64,000 bases of DNA. It comes from Lachnospiraceae bacterium RM5. GTDB taxonomy: Bacteria > Bacillota > Clostridia > Lachnospirales > Lachnospiraceae. Shown in pieces: positions 15,816 through 24,729 of this stretch (position 1 is the first letter of the stretch; the number at the start of each line of letters is the position of its first letter). The notes under the pieces were generated by a model. That model was not told the origin of the DNA and ran no database searches. It was given only the letters and a program-made list of their open reading frames with translations. A program made the translations under genes and the position numbers. The stretch spans positions 21,365 to 85,364 of the forward strand of contig FOFK01000003.1 of assembly GCA_900110975.1 (NCBI GenBank), read 5' to 3'.

Positions 15816-18569
15816 ATGATTTGTAATGCTTGTGGAAGTGAATTCAATATTGAAAACTTTGATGTTTGTCCATATTGCCTAACTCCAGTAAATAAAATAG
15901 ACGAATCGAGAGATATTAGATTAGACGAATCAAGTGTAATTGGAATCGACGCTATCAACGAACAAGTATTGATAGATCAAAATGAGCAACTTTTGATTGA
16001 TGAAGATATTTATACTCAAGATGAATATGAAGTAACAGAAGAAGATTTGATCGAAGAAGTTCAAGAGGAACAACAAGAGATACTGATTGATGAGTTGGGG
16101 TTGAGTGTGAGAGCTGTTAATGCGTTTAGAAGAGCTAAAATATATACACTTAGCGATCTTATAATATTTTTGGCAGAAAATAGTGTGTCTGATTTGAAGA
16201 ATGTAGGAGCAAAGACTGTTAAGGAAACAGAGGAACTGCTTCAAAGAATAAATTCAGGTGATTTAGACGCAATGAGAAAAAATTCTCATTGCGAAGCGGT
16301 ACCAGAAAAGTTTATTTTTGAAAATATATCTTCTGATGTCGATTATTTAAGTGTTGATGCGTTAGTTGAATTGGGATTATCAAAAAAAATTGTGTCTGGT
16401 TTTATAAAAAACAACATAAAATGCTGTGAAAGATTGCGTAATCTGTCAAAAAAAGATCTTTCAATTATAGTTGGGGAAAAATATTTGTATAGGCTGTTTG
16501 ATGTAGTAACGTTTCTTGAGAAAGATATCATTTCTTTGATAGATTATGTCTTGGAACATTATAGAGAAGATCGGGAGTATAATGTTTTTCTTCGTAGAGC
16601 GAGAGGTGAAACACTACAAGAAATTGCTAATAATCCAGATGGTGATTATAAAGAAGTGATTACTAGGGAAAGAGTACGCCAAATTGAAAAAAAGTATTTT
16701 AAGAGATTAGCTCCGTTTTTAAGAGAATTATTATATATTTTAAAGGGAGGAAATCACTTTATTTCAGTTTCAGATATCTTAGAAATATTCGATGATGATG
16801 AATATGATCAAATTCTCCTTTATGCATCAAAGTTTTTTGATGAATTTGAATACCTTGATTTTGCAGAAGTTTTTATCGAAAGAAATGAAGATTATTCTGT
16901 AGAGGATAATATAACCAACATAATTACAGAAATTGTGGCTGATGGAATTGATATAAACGAGAATAGGGAGATAATCGAGGAGGCGCTTATTGATAATAAT
17001 TATGATTATATCGATATGGGTTCGGTTATTAATCTTTTAAAGAAAAATCATTATAAAATCTATGGTAATTTTGTAGTTAGAGGAAAAACTAACTATGCTG
17101 TGATTTGTATGCATATTATTAGAGAATATTTTCCTGACGGAATAAAACTATCACAGAGTGAAACCGAACAGTCTGAGGATTTAATTAAGTTAAGACGTAT
17201 TATAGATGAAAAGTATCGCGGATTGATAGTTCCAACTAGTGATCGTGCTCTGAGTTCTACTTTAGCTAGGAGTGGATTGATTTTGAGAGGACGAGGAGTA
17301 TATATTCTACAAGAAAACATCATAATTGATGAATCGTTACTGCTTGATATAAAAAATTACATTGATAATAAAGACACCAATAAGGTGTTTTATAATGAAA
17401 TCTACTCGAATTTTGAGGGCGTTCTGAACGTTATGTGTGGTATTGATAATTATAATTATCTCCATGGAGTTCTTGCCTTGAGATATCCAGATGCATATGA
17501 GTATGGGAGAGATTATCTTCTTAAAAATGGTATTGCTGAAGGACAAGCAGATAGTATTGCAGATAGAATATTTATGTTTATTTGCAAGTTGGGACGACCA
17601 GTTAGCAGGACCGAATTGTTTACGGAGTTTAGAGGTTTTAGCAATGTTATGTTAACGATGCCATTTTCAAATGATTCTAGACTTATGCAATGGGAGTATA
17701 ATTATTACGCTTGTACGGGAATTCTAAATATATCAAATTCTGATATAAAAATGCTTGAAAAATGCATATTTTCTGTGTTTGATGAAAACAATGGTTATGC
17801 AAGTGATGGATTGCTTTATGATAAAGTTGTCGATGAAATGCCAGAGTTTATTCATAATAATCAGATAGAGTCTGAAATGAATTTGCATTACATTGTAGGT
17901 AAGATTTTTGAAGACAGAATTGATGCCAAAAGGCCACATATTTGTGAGAAAGGCAAGATTGATATTTCGTCTACAAAAAACGTTGTGTTATATTTGTTGA
18001 ATGATCCGGATACGTTTACATATAAGCAATATTTTGCTTTGTGTGATAGAATGAAATGGTCGAGAGTAACAGCTGGGGCTGTTTTGACGGATATTGAGGA
18101 GGATTATGCGAGAATTTCATCAGATGGATATATAAAGAATACGCGGTTTGATATTCCGAAAGATATTGAGAATTGTGTGAGTCAGATAATTGAGGAAAGA
18201 ATTGAAGACGGTATTTTGCCACTGTTAAATATTGATTTTGATGATTTCCCCGAATGGGAGTATCAGTGGAATGAATTTGTTTTAGAAACACTTGTTGAAA
18301 GATGTTATGATAATTTGAAGGTGATTCAACCTACAATGAAGGATCGTCGATATCAAAGAGGAATACTTGTTAGTAAAGAATTGAACATAACTACTTATCC
18401 TGAAATTGTTGCAAATAAAATGTTATTGACAGGCAATGAAAAAATGTCTGAAAGTCAGTTTTTATCGTTTCTTGTTATACATAACCTTGCTAGGAAAGCT
18501 ATTCCGAACGAACTTGATAATTCAGATTATGTAAAAAAAGATGGAGAGTATTATTTTGTCCTAAAGTAA
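15816..18569 (+). CDS. Large zinc-ribbon / RNAP-alpha-CTD-like / sigma-4-like protein
   Basis: 917 residues. A zinc ribbon (CNAC at 3-6, CPYC at 18-21) opens the protein, followed by an acidic linker. Residues 90-145 (LGLSVRAVNAFRRAKIYTLS, then LKNVGAKTVKETEELL) match the helix-hairpin-helix C-terminal domain of RNA polymerase alpha. A second such unit lies near 170-235. Residues about 255-300 (RARGETLQEIA, TRERVRQIEKK) match sigma-70 region 4. The remaining 600 residues are helical and unrecognised. Zinc ribbon, alpha-CTD fold and sigma-4 helix suggest sequence-specific DNA or polymerase contact. It sits mid-operon between the DUF6339-like and endonuclease genes. Confidence 0.75.
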   Translation: MICNACGSEFNIENFDVCPYCLTPVNKIDESRDIRLDESSVIGIDAINEQVLIDQNEQLLIDEDIYTQDEYEVTEEDLIEEVQEEQQEILIDELGLSVRAVNAFRRAKIYTLSDLIIFLAENSVSDLKNVGAKTVKETEELLQRINSGDLDAMRKNSHCEAVPEKFIFENISSDVDYLSVDALVELGLSKKIVSGFIKNNIKCCERLRNLSKKDLSIIVGEKYLYRLFDVVTFLEKDIISLIDYVLEHYREDREYNVFLRRARGETLQEIANNPDGDYKEVITRERVRQIEKKYFKRLAPFLRELLYILKGGNHFISVSDILEIFDDDEYDQILLYASKFFDEFEYLDFAEVFIERNEDYSVEDNITNIITEIVADGIDINENREIIEEALIDNNYDYIDMGSVINLLKKNHYKIYGNFVVRGKTNYAVICMHIIREYFPDGIKLSQSETEQSEDLIKLRRIIDEKYRGLIVPTSDRALSSTLARSGLILRGRGVYILQENIIIDESLLLDIKNYIDNKDTNKVFYNEIYSNFEGVLNVMCGIDNYNYLHGVLALRYPDAYEYGRDYLLKNGIAEGQADSIADRIFMFICKLGRPVSRTELFTEFRGFSNVMLTMPFSNDSRLMQWEYNYYACTGILNISNSDIKMLEKCIFSVFDENNGYASDGLLYDKVVDEMPEFIHNNQIESEMNLHYIVGKIFEDRIDAKRPHICEKGKIDISSTKNVVLYLLNDPDTFTYKQYFALCDRMKWSRVTAGAVLTDIEEDYARISSDGYIKNTRFDIPKDIENCVSQIIEERIEDGILPLLNIDFDDFPEWEYQWNEFVLETLVERCYDNLKVIQPTMKDRRYQRGILVSKELNITTYPEIVANKMLLTGNEKMSESQFLSFLVIHNLARKAIPNELDNSDYVKKDGEYYFVLK

Positions 18570-18583
18570 AAAGGAGACCAACT

Positions 18584-20197
18584 ATGTGGAAGGATTTACC
18601 GTTAAATCAGAAAGAAGAGTATAAAAGATTAATTTTGGCATTTGCGAGTTTAACTGGTATGTTTGCTCAAAAGTCAGCTGAAGAGGATTTGGATGCAGCA
18701 CCTATTATTAATTCGAAGTTTCAGGAGACAGCATTTCAAAAATCATTTGGAGCCCATGCGGAAGATATAGGAAATACTTCATATGATGTTTCTGTTCAGC
18801 ATAATGGTGAAAAGTATTTGGTTGGGATAAAAACGTTTGGAATCGCATCTGGTGATCAGAAAATTGCCCAGTTTAAAGCAAAACATGATGAGTGGTCAGA
18901 AATACTAGAAAAGATTAAAGTGAATGCAAGGAAAGCGACGGATAAAGAAGAGATTAACAGTTTAAATAAAGAATTATATATGCTTTTAGCTAAAAGGATT
19001 GCTAAAATTAGAAATGCAAGGATAGATTCTGCACGTGCTAACATTAGAGGATTCTTGGTTGAGGTTAATGATAATCATGTTCATTCTGTATATCATGTAC
19101 TAATGCCTTCAAGCAAAAATGAAGATCCTAAGATTTTTGTTGGAGAGACCTCTTATGATAAAATCGACATTGACAGTATTTCAATAATTGGGTGCACAGG
19201 AAAGAATAATCCTACTAATTTTTTCTTTACTGACGGTAATCATACATATAAGTATACATCTGCAGATAGTCAATTACATATGAATTTTGATAATAGAAAT
19301 ATTGTATGTGATGAATGGGATGTGAAGTATGCTGATGATGCTCATGCAATTTTTGGGAAAATTGCTGATATAGTATACCCAAAAGCCGAAGAATTACTTG
19401 ATGAAGAAGAGGTGGATTCATCCTGCAACAATATAGATGAACGTGAAATTGACGAAACATATTGTTGGACTATTTGGAATAAGAATCATGAAACCGAATT
19501 ATACTCCGGGTTTAATAGTTTTTTTGGCACAGGTTCTAAGATGGGAAAAAGTCAAAGAGAGCAACGTATTAATAAGTTATGTTCAAAATATGAGGAATAT
19601 ATTGAATATGATATACTATATGAGATAAGACAGGGCTTGAATAAGTTCTTGTTAGAATCAGTTTCTACAATGGACGAAAAAGCACAAAAAGTTAGGTTAA
19701 GAGAGTATTTAGTAGGACTTGCCAAAAAAACTGGTGATTTTGATTTAAGAAAAGATCTATACAAAACTCTATATCGGCCAATGGATGAAATGTATATTCC
19801 AATTCCGGATTCGGCTCAATTTCATAAGGCTCACCCTAATTTTTTTGGACCGGATTTTGGAAAAGTAAAAGAAGGCACAAGCAAACTTGAACTTTCTAAG
19901 GAGGAAAGAAGGTTTAATCTTGTATTCGAACCCTCTGGAGATGTTTTACCTGCTTATATAACACAAGACAATGGAAAAGCAATAGAATCCGCAGAAAAGC
20001 AATCATATTTAGGGGAGTGGATTTTGCGTGGTGTATTTCAATTAGATGAATATGAACCGCTTACATCGAAAAGATTGGAAGAATTGAATATTAACGGCCT
20101 TCGGTTTACTAAATATAGGGGGTCTAATGATATTCACATTGAGTTTATCTGGATAGATGAGGATAATCCGCCAACGGGATTTGTTCATAGAAGATAA
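18584..20197 (+). CDS. Probable type II-like restriction endonuclease
   Basis: 537 residues. The N-terminal block FQETAFQKSFGAHAEDIGNT, then SYDVSVQ and KYLVGIKTFGIASGDQKIAQ, resembles a PD-(D/E)xK nuclease core: Asp in YDV, Lys in GIKTF, and an upstream Glu that could replace the missing acidic residue before IK. A C-terminal domain with an LxLSKEERRFNLVFEPSG segment follows. The neighbouring C5-cytosine methyltransferase gene supports a restriction role. AAGGAG precedes the ATG, 15 bases after the large transcription-like gene. Specificity cannot be read from sequence. Confidence 0.65.
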   Translation: MWKDLPLNQKEEYKRLILAFASLTGMFAQKSAEEDLDAAPIINSKFQETAFQKSFGAHAEDIGNTSYDVSVQHNGEKYLVGIKTFGIASGDQKIAQFKAKHDEWSEILEKIKVNARKATDKEEINSLNKELYMLLAKRIAKIRNARIDSARANIRGFLVEVNDNHVHSVYHVLMPSSKNEDPKIFVGETSYDKIDIDSISIIGCTGKNNPTNFFFTDGNHTYKYTSADSQLHMNFDNRNIVCDEWDVKYADDAHAIFGKIADIVYPKAEELLDEEEVDSSCNNIDEREIDETYCWTIWNKNHETELYSGFNSFFGTGSKMGKSQREQRINKLCSKYEEYIEYDILYEIRQGLNKFLLESVSTMDEKAQKVRLREYLVGLAKKTGDFDLRKDLYKTLYRPMDEMYIPIPDSAQFHKAHPNFFGPDFGKVKEGTSKLELSKEERRFNLVFEPSGDVLPAYITQDNGKAIESAEKQSYLGEWILRGVFQLDEYEPLTSKRLEELNINGLRFTKYRGSNDIHIEFIWIDEDNPPTGFVHRR

Positions 20198-20232
20198 AGA
20201 TGGTGGCATGATATCCTTTGTTCCAAACTGAA

Positions 20233-20261
20233 TTGCGGCGCGCCGCGATATATGATATATT
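20233..20261 (+). promoter_or_regulatory. Methyltransferase promoter with a GC-only palindrome
   Basis: TTGCGG (20233-20238) and TATATT (20256-20261) are 17 bases apart. GCGGCGCGCCGC, a perfect 12-bp palindrome, covers 20235-20246, overlapping the -35 box and the spacer. Such a GC run is striking in this AT-rich DNA. It may be a methylation or repressor site controlling methyltransferase dosage. Confidence 0.6.
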
Positions 20262-20297
20262 ATATTTAGAGATACTAGTATAAAGGAGATAATTGCA

Positions 20298-21269
20298 ATG
20301 CTAAAATGTGCGTCTTTTTTTGCCGGGGTTGGAGGTATAGATTATGGTTTTGAAAGCGCAAAAGTATTCAAAACCGTATACGCAAATGAATTTGATTCAT
20401 ATCCTGCTGAAACATTTGAATTAAATTATGACATAAAAGTTGATGTTAGAGATATTCATGAAGTGAAAAGTAAAGAAATCCCGGACTTTGATGTCATGCT
20501 CGCTGGCTTTCCATGTCAAGCATTTTCTATTGCTGGCTATCGTAAGGGTTTTGAAGATGAAAAAGGTCGTGGAGAGTTATTCTTTGAATTGACACGAATA
20601 CTCGAAGAAAAAAAACCTAGAATTGCTTTTTTTGAGAATGTAAAAAATCTAGTTGGTCACGATAAAGGAAATACATTTAGAGTGATTTGTGAACAACTTG
20701 ATATTTTGGGATATAAATATACATATCAAGTATTAAATGCGATGAATTATGGAAATGTAGCCCAAAATAGAGAACGCATTTATATTGTTGCATTTAGAGA
20801 AGAAGAGGATTATGAGAAGTTTCATTGGCCCCTATCAATTCCTTTAACCAATACAGTTAAAGATATAATAGATTTTGAGTCTCAAATCGATGAAAGATAT
20901 TATTATACTCAGGGAAAATACAAAGGCGAAATTTACGATGAATTGGTAAAAGCTATGAAGGAGGATGATCCTGATAATCCTGCTGTTTATCAATGGAGAC
21001 GAAAGTATGTTAGAAAAAATCAATCAGGTGTTGTTCCGACATTAACTGCTAATCAGGGAGAGGGAGGACATAATGTATGTTTGATTAAGACTAAACATGG
21101 AATTCGAAAAATGACACCTAGAGAATGCTTTAATGCACAAGGTTTTCCTGAAGATTATAAGTTACCGGCAGAAATGAGTGATTCTAGGTTGTATAAACAA
21201 GCGGGCAATTCAGTTTGCGTTTCAGTGATTAAGCGAATTGCTGAAGAAATTGCAAAAGTCGCTGAATAG
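20298..21269 (+). CDS. C5-cytosine DNA methyltransferase
   Basis: 323 residues with all principal motifs in order: FAGVGG (I, residues 8-13), GFPCQAFS with the catalytic Cys (IV, near 74), ENV (VI), QNRERIY (VIII), and GNSV (X). The target-recognition region lies between VIII and IX at roughly 190-250. It adds a methyl group to C5 of cytosine to protect host DNA from the partner endonuclease upstream. It has its own promoter, which allows expression ahead of the nuclease. The ATG has AAGGAG upstream. Confidence 0.95.
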   Translation: MLKCASFFAGVGGIDYGFESAKVFKTVYANEFDSYPAETFELNYDIKVDVRDIHEVKSKEIPDFDVMLAGFPCQAFSIAGYRKGFEDEKGRGELFFELTRILEEKKPRIAFFENVKNLVGHDKGNTFRVICEQLDILGYKYTYQVLNAMNYGNVAQNRERIYIVAFREEEDYEKFHWPLSIPLTNTVKDIIDFESQIDERYYYTQGKYKGEIYDELVKAMKEDDPDNPAVYQWRRKYVRKNQSGVVPTLTANQGEGGHNVCLIKTKHGIRKMTPRECFNAQGFPEDYKLPAEMSDSRLYKQAGNSVCVSVIKRIAEEIAKVAE

Positions 21270-21284
21270 AGAGGTGATTTCTAA

Positions 21285-22208
21285 ATGTCAGATGCAAAAG
21301 CGAAAACAATTAGTCTTCTTTTAGAAGATGGAACATTGAAGGGTGTAATGTGTATTGAGGATTCCAGTTGGAATTCGGGAGAATTGTATTCTGCTCCAAA
21401 AGAATCAATTAATGAATTGATGTCATCTGAGGCATGTAAAAAATTTGGAGTGTATTTGCTTTTATCGGAAGACATGGTTTATGTTGGTCAATCTATGGAT
21501 TTAGCTACTAGGATTAAACAACATTTAACAGGAAAAGATTGGTGGGAAAGAGCAATTGTGCTTACTACAAAGGATGATAGCTTAAATAGATCGGACATTG
21601 ATTATTTAGAGTCTGTTTTAATAAGAAAAGCAAATGAGAATAATAGACTTGACTGTGATAATAAAAAGAAAGGTAACCCTCAGAAGGTTACTAGATTTAG
21701 AAAAGTTGAATTAGAGCAGTATTTAGAAGAAGCATATCTTCTGATGGAGTTAATTGGTGTTTCGGTCTTTTGTTCAGATAATAAACTGAAAAGTTCAAAA
21801 ATAAAAAAGGATGAAGCTGATATTACGAAATATGCTTCGCCAGATTTTATACAAGGTAAATCAGATGAAAAAAAATTGCTTGAACAAAGTGGAGTAATTA
21901 TTGAAGGAAGTTGCAATTATGCCAAAAGGCAAAAAAATCGCAAGGAATTTTGGATAAATCCTAATGTTTCTGTTATTGATGAAGAATGGGATATTATTCT
22001 TAATAATCAGTATGAAAAGGAATTGATTTATATCCATGTTCCTGCAAAGACGTTCAGAATGAGTTCTGGAAGGAAAAGTGGCTTTTTTGTAAGAAATGAT
22101 AAACCTTTGTATATCGATTTGAATATAATGGCTGATAATAATTGTGACCGAAGGAGTGGTTATGATTTTTCTCCATATATTGTGAAACGTGTTAAGTATG
22201 GTAATTAG
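21285..22208 (+). CDS. GIY-YIG nuclease-domain protein
   Basis: 307 residues. Residues about 50-115 carry GVYLLLSEDMVYVGQS, a GIY-YIG variant (GVY...VYVG), then an Arg in TRIKQHL and a Glu in DIDYLES, the expected metal-binding residue. The C-terminal 120 residues are a separate alpha/beta domain. It starts 15 bases after the methyltransferase with a GAGGTGA site. GIY-YIG domains occur in restriction enzymes and repair nucleases; here it may be a second effector nuclease of the operon. Confidence 0.75.
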   Translation: MSDAKAKTISLLLEDGTLKGVMCIEDSSWNSGELYSAPKESINELMSSEACKKFGVYLLLSEDMVYVGQSMDLATRIKQHLTGKDWWERAIVLTTKDDSLNRSDIDYLESVLIRKANENNRLDCDNKKKGNPQKVTRFRKVELEQYLEEAYLLMELIGVSVFCSDNKLKSSKIKKDEADITKYASPDFIQGKSDEKKLLEQSGVIIEGSCNYAKRQKNRKEFWINPNVSVIDEEWDIILNNQYEKELIYIHVPAKTFRMSSGRKSGFFVRNDKPLYIDLNIMADNNCDRRSGYDFSPYIVKRVKYGN

Positions 22209-22303
22209 ATTTGTGAGCGGTTATATATTAAAAATACAACGGGAGTATTTGTCACCGTGAGTATCTCTTAGGAGGCAGTAAAATCTGCGTGGAGGTGAAA
22301 GTA

Positions 22304-23014
22304 GTGCAGGAACTAAGATGTGCTGAAGATATATATAGCTTGTTAACTACAAATTGGTATAAAGATGACATGTCTATGCTACCTCCAATGTTTCACGGAA
22401 CTGATTTGCAGATTTGGAATAAATCCAAAGAGGAAAGAAATGAGATAAAAGCTGCGTGTGATGTGATAATTAAGTATTTGTATGAGGAGTTCAAGGAACA
22501 TAGAATATCTATTAATGATGAAAGATTGAGCAACCTAAGAGATAGTCGTGGAACTTCTGCATATGCTTATGCTACCGCAAATGCGAGAAACAATAATGTA
22601 GGATTATATAGTTACGATGCATTTTATGTTACTAATGATCCTAAACGTGCAGCTTTATATTCATATGAGTCGTGGATTTGTGGCGAATCGGGCTGGTATG
22701 CTAATAGGATGATAGAGGGAGCTAGAGTATTAGGTATATCTATTCCAAGTAGTACGGAGTTCGATAATGCGTTAGAGATATTTGAAGACCAGAAGCGGTA
22801 TCTTAAAGAACCTGTTGTTATTGTGCTCACTTCAAGAGATGCGGGTATGTTGTTATCGGAAAAAGGTAGCGATTGTGGGTGGATGATAGGGAGTATTAAG
22901 GATAAATCTATAACTCATAGTTTTAGATTAATTGATGATAGGTTAAATGAGAATGCTTATATAGTAAAAGAAGATCATTTTGATGAACTCGTAGAAGAAT
23001 GGAATAGAGTATAG
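22304..23014 (+). CDS. Possible ADP-ribosyltransferase-fold protein
   Basis: About 236 residues from a GTG at 22304 with GGAGGTG upstream (a GTG at 22289 is an alternative). PPMFHGTD near residue 30 and DAFYVTNDPKRAALYSYES near residue 108 resemble the H...Y/T active-site strands of ADP-ribosyltransferase-like domains (HGT ... FYVTxxPxxAxxY). A conserved Glu cannot be assigned with certainty. It follows the GIY-YIG gene by 95 bases. Function is inferred from motif likeness only. Confidence 0.45.
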   Translation: MQELRCAEDIYSLLTTNWYKDDMSMLPPMFHGTDLQIWNKSKEERNEIKAACDVIIKYLYEEFKEHRISINDERLSNLRDSRGTSAYAYATANARNNNVGLYSYDAFYVTNDPKRAALYSYESWICGESGWYANRMIEGARVLGISIPSSTEFDNALEIFEDQKRYLKEPVVIVLTSRDAGMLLSEKGSDCGWMIGSIKDKSITHSFRLIDDRLNENAYIVKEDHFDELVEEWNRV

Positions 23015-23090
23015 TATTCTAATTTATATAGTTGTTTAATAAGTGTGATATTATGTTTATATTACAATGATATTAAGGAGAGGTGCGATT

Positions 23091-24650
23091 ATGAGTGTTG
23101 AACCACGATACTACCAGAAGGAATGTGCGGAGAAGGTTTATAATCTAGTCTGCAATGGTAAAAGAAGAATAACTATTCTTGTTCCGACTGGTGCTGGTAA
23201 AACAATGATTTCAGTTTTGATTGCAGCAAAATTACACACATATTATCAAAAAGCCTTTATAGTTGCTGAACGCCAAGAAATAGTAGGATCGTGTAATGAT
23301 ATGATACGGGAGATGGGTGTGGAGTCTGTGCAATGCATAACTATGGAACGCCTGATTGTTGAGAAACTGAATGCAGAATTGTGCATTCTTTATTCACTTA
23401 GACCAACTGCCAGAAAAAAGATTACTGAATATCTAGGAGAGAACAATAGCTCTATTGTAGTATCTTTAGGAGAACCACATTTTGATAGAACTGAAGCAAA
23501 GCCTGATAATGTGTATAAGACAGAATGTTTTGATGTAAATATCGAGGTTAATGAAACATCCAACTCTCTTGAAAGATTAACAGCGTACTACAAAAAGTTA
23601 GGTAATATTCAACCATTAGTGTATTCTACGGAAAGCATTATTGACATAAGAGACATTATGACGGCTACTCCACAAGAAAAGGGGATTCTTTCTGAGAAGC
23701 TAAAAAACGATCGTAATATACTTGCTAATGATATAAGTCAACTTTCGTATGTGGCTACTTCATCTAATGACACGGAGCTTTTGGAAATGATTACGAAACA
23801 AGGGCGAAAACTTCGGTATTATGAACAGTTACTTGCTAGCTGTGGTATTTCTAAGGCCACGCTTGATGAAGAATTTGAGAAAATTGAATCTCTGAGAAAT
23901 AAATTGAAGGATGCTTTTTATAATTCAGATGGTTTAATTAATGAGTCTGTGATGGCTCAGTTTGAAACTGCAGTAGCTGAAAGCGTAGTTAGAATTACCA
24001 GACATGTCTTAACACTGGAAAATAGGGATAGGTATGAAGATGTTTTGAAAGAGCTGATGTCAGAAGATGTATGGAAGAATAAATTATCTGATGAAAGCAG
24101 GTCTTATTTAATCACTGCAAAGATGAACTATGAATCTATGCTACAGATGGAGAATATAAAAGAACTCGATTTTTCAGGTGTATGCTTACTTGTAACAAAG
24201 GCACTTGATGTTGAGATGTCTCGCAGGCTATATACTTCCTACATAGATTATCTTGATGGAAGATATAGAAGACCAGGTAGTATTAGAGAATGGCCAGGAT
24301 CGATGCTTAATAAAGAACAGTCCGATGTTTTGGAAGCAAAAGACTTTACTCTAGGAAGTGTAAGGTTTGTTGTCGGAGTTGATAAAGAGGGAAATGTAAA
24401 GAATAGATATGTTTATAGTTTGTTTATGGATTTTGCAAAAGATGAATTATATAAACAATCGATAAACGCTTTTGATCGTGAGACTAAAGTGAAAAACATG
24501 GTCAGTTATGTTGAAAAAATACGTGTGGATTATAGAAATCCATCTGCTCATAGAAACACTATGGATTTTGTGACTGCTGAAGCCTGTATGGACTATATGC
24601 TTGAAACATATAAGAAAATGAAAGAGATTTTAGAGGATATGAGAAGATAA
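23091..24650 (+). CDS. P-loop (SF2-like start) protein with HEPN-like C-terminus
   Basis: 519 residues. The start RYYQKECAEKVYNL plus VPTGAGKTMISVLIA is the Q-motif and Walker A of type-III-restriction-like SF2 helicases, but no DEAD/DEAH motif or helicase C domain follows. The middle is helical (coiled-coil-like at about 200-300). The C-terminus has the RNPSAHRN segment, an R-x4-H motif typical of HEPN RNases. ATG 23091 has AAGGAGAGG upstream. It may be a fused remnant or a genuine effector. Confidence 0.55.
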   Translation: MSVEPRYYQKECAEKVYNLVCNGKRRITILVPTGAGKTMISVLIAAKLHTYYQKAFIVAERQEIVGSCNDMIREMGVESVQCITMERLIVEKLNAELCILYSLRPTARKKITEYLGENNSSIVVSLGEPHFDRTEAKPDNVYKTECFDVNIEVNETSNSLERLTAYYKKLGNIQPLVYSTESIIDIRDIMTATPQEKGILSEKLKNDRNILANDISQLSYVATSSNDTELLEMITKQGRKLRYYEQLLASCGISKATLDEEFEKIESLRNKLKDAFYNSDGLINESVMAQFETAVAESVVRITRHVLTLENRDRYEDVLKELMSEDVWKNKLSDESRSYLITAKMNYESMLQMENIKELDFSGVCLLVTKALDVEMSRRLYTSYIDYLDGRYRRPGSIREWPGSMLNKEQSDVLEAKDFTLGSVRFVVGVDKEGNVKNRYVYSLFMDFAKDELYKQSINAFDRETKVKNMVSYVEKIRVDYRNPSAHRNTMDFVTAEACMDYMLETYKKMKEILEDMRR

Positions 24651-24729
24651 TACTAGCAAAGTTGAAGAAAATAGGTGATTCTATATATGGATCTAAGAAC
24701 GAATTTTCAATGAAAGATGTTAGTGTGTT

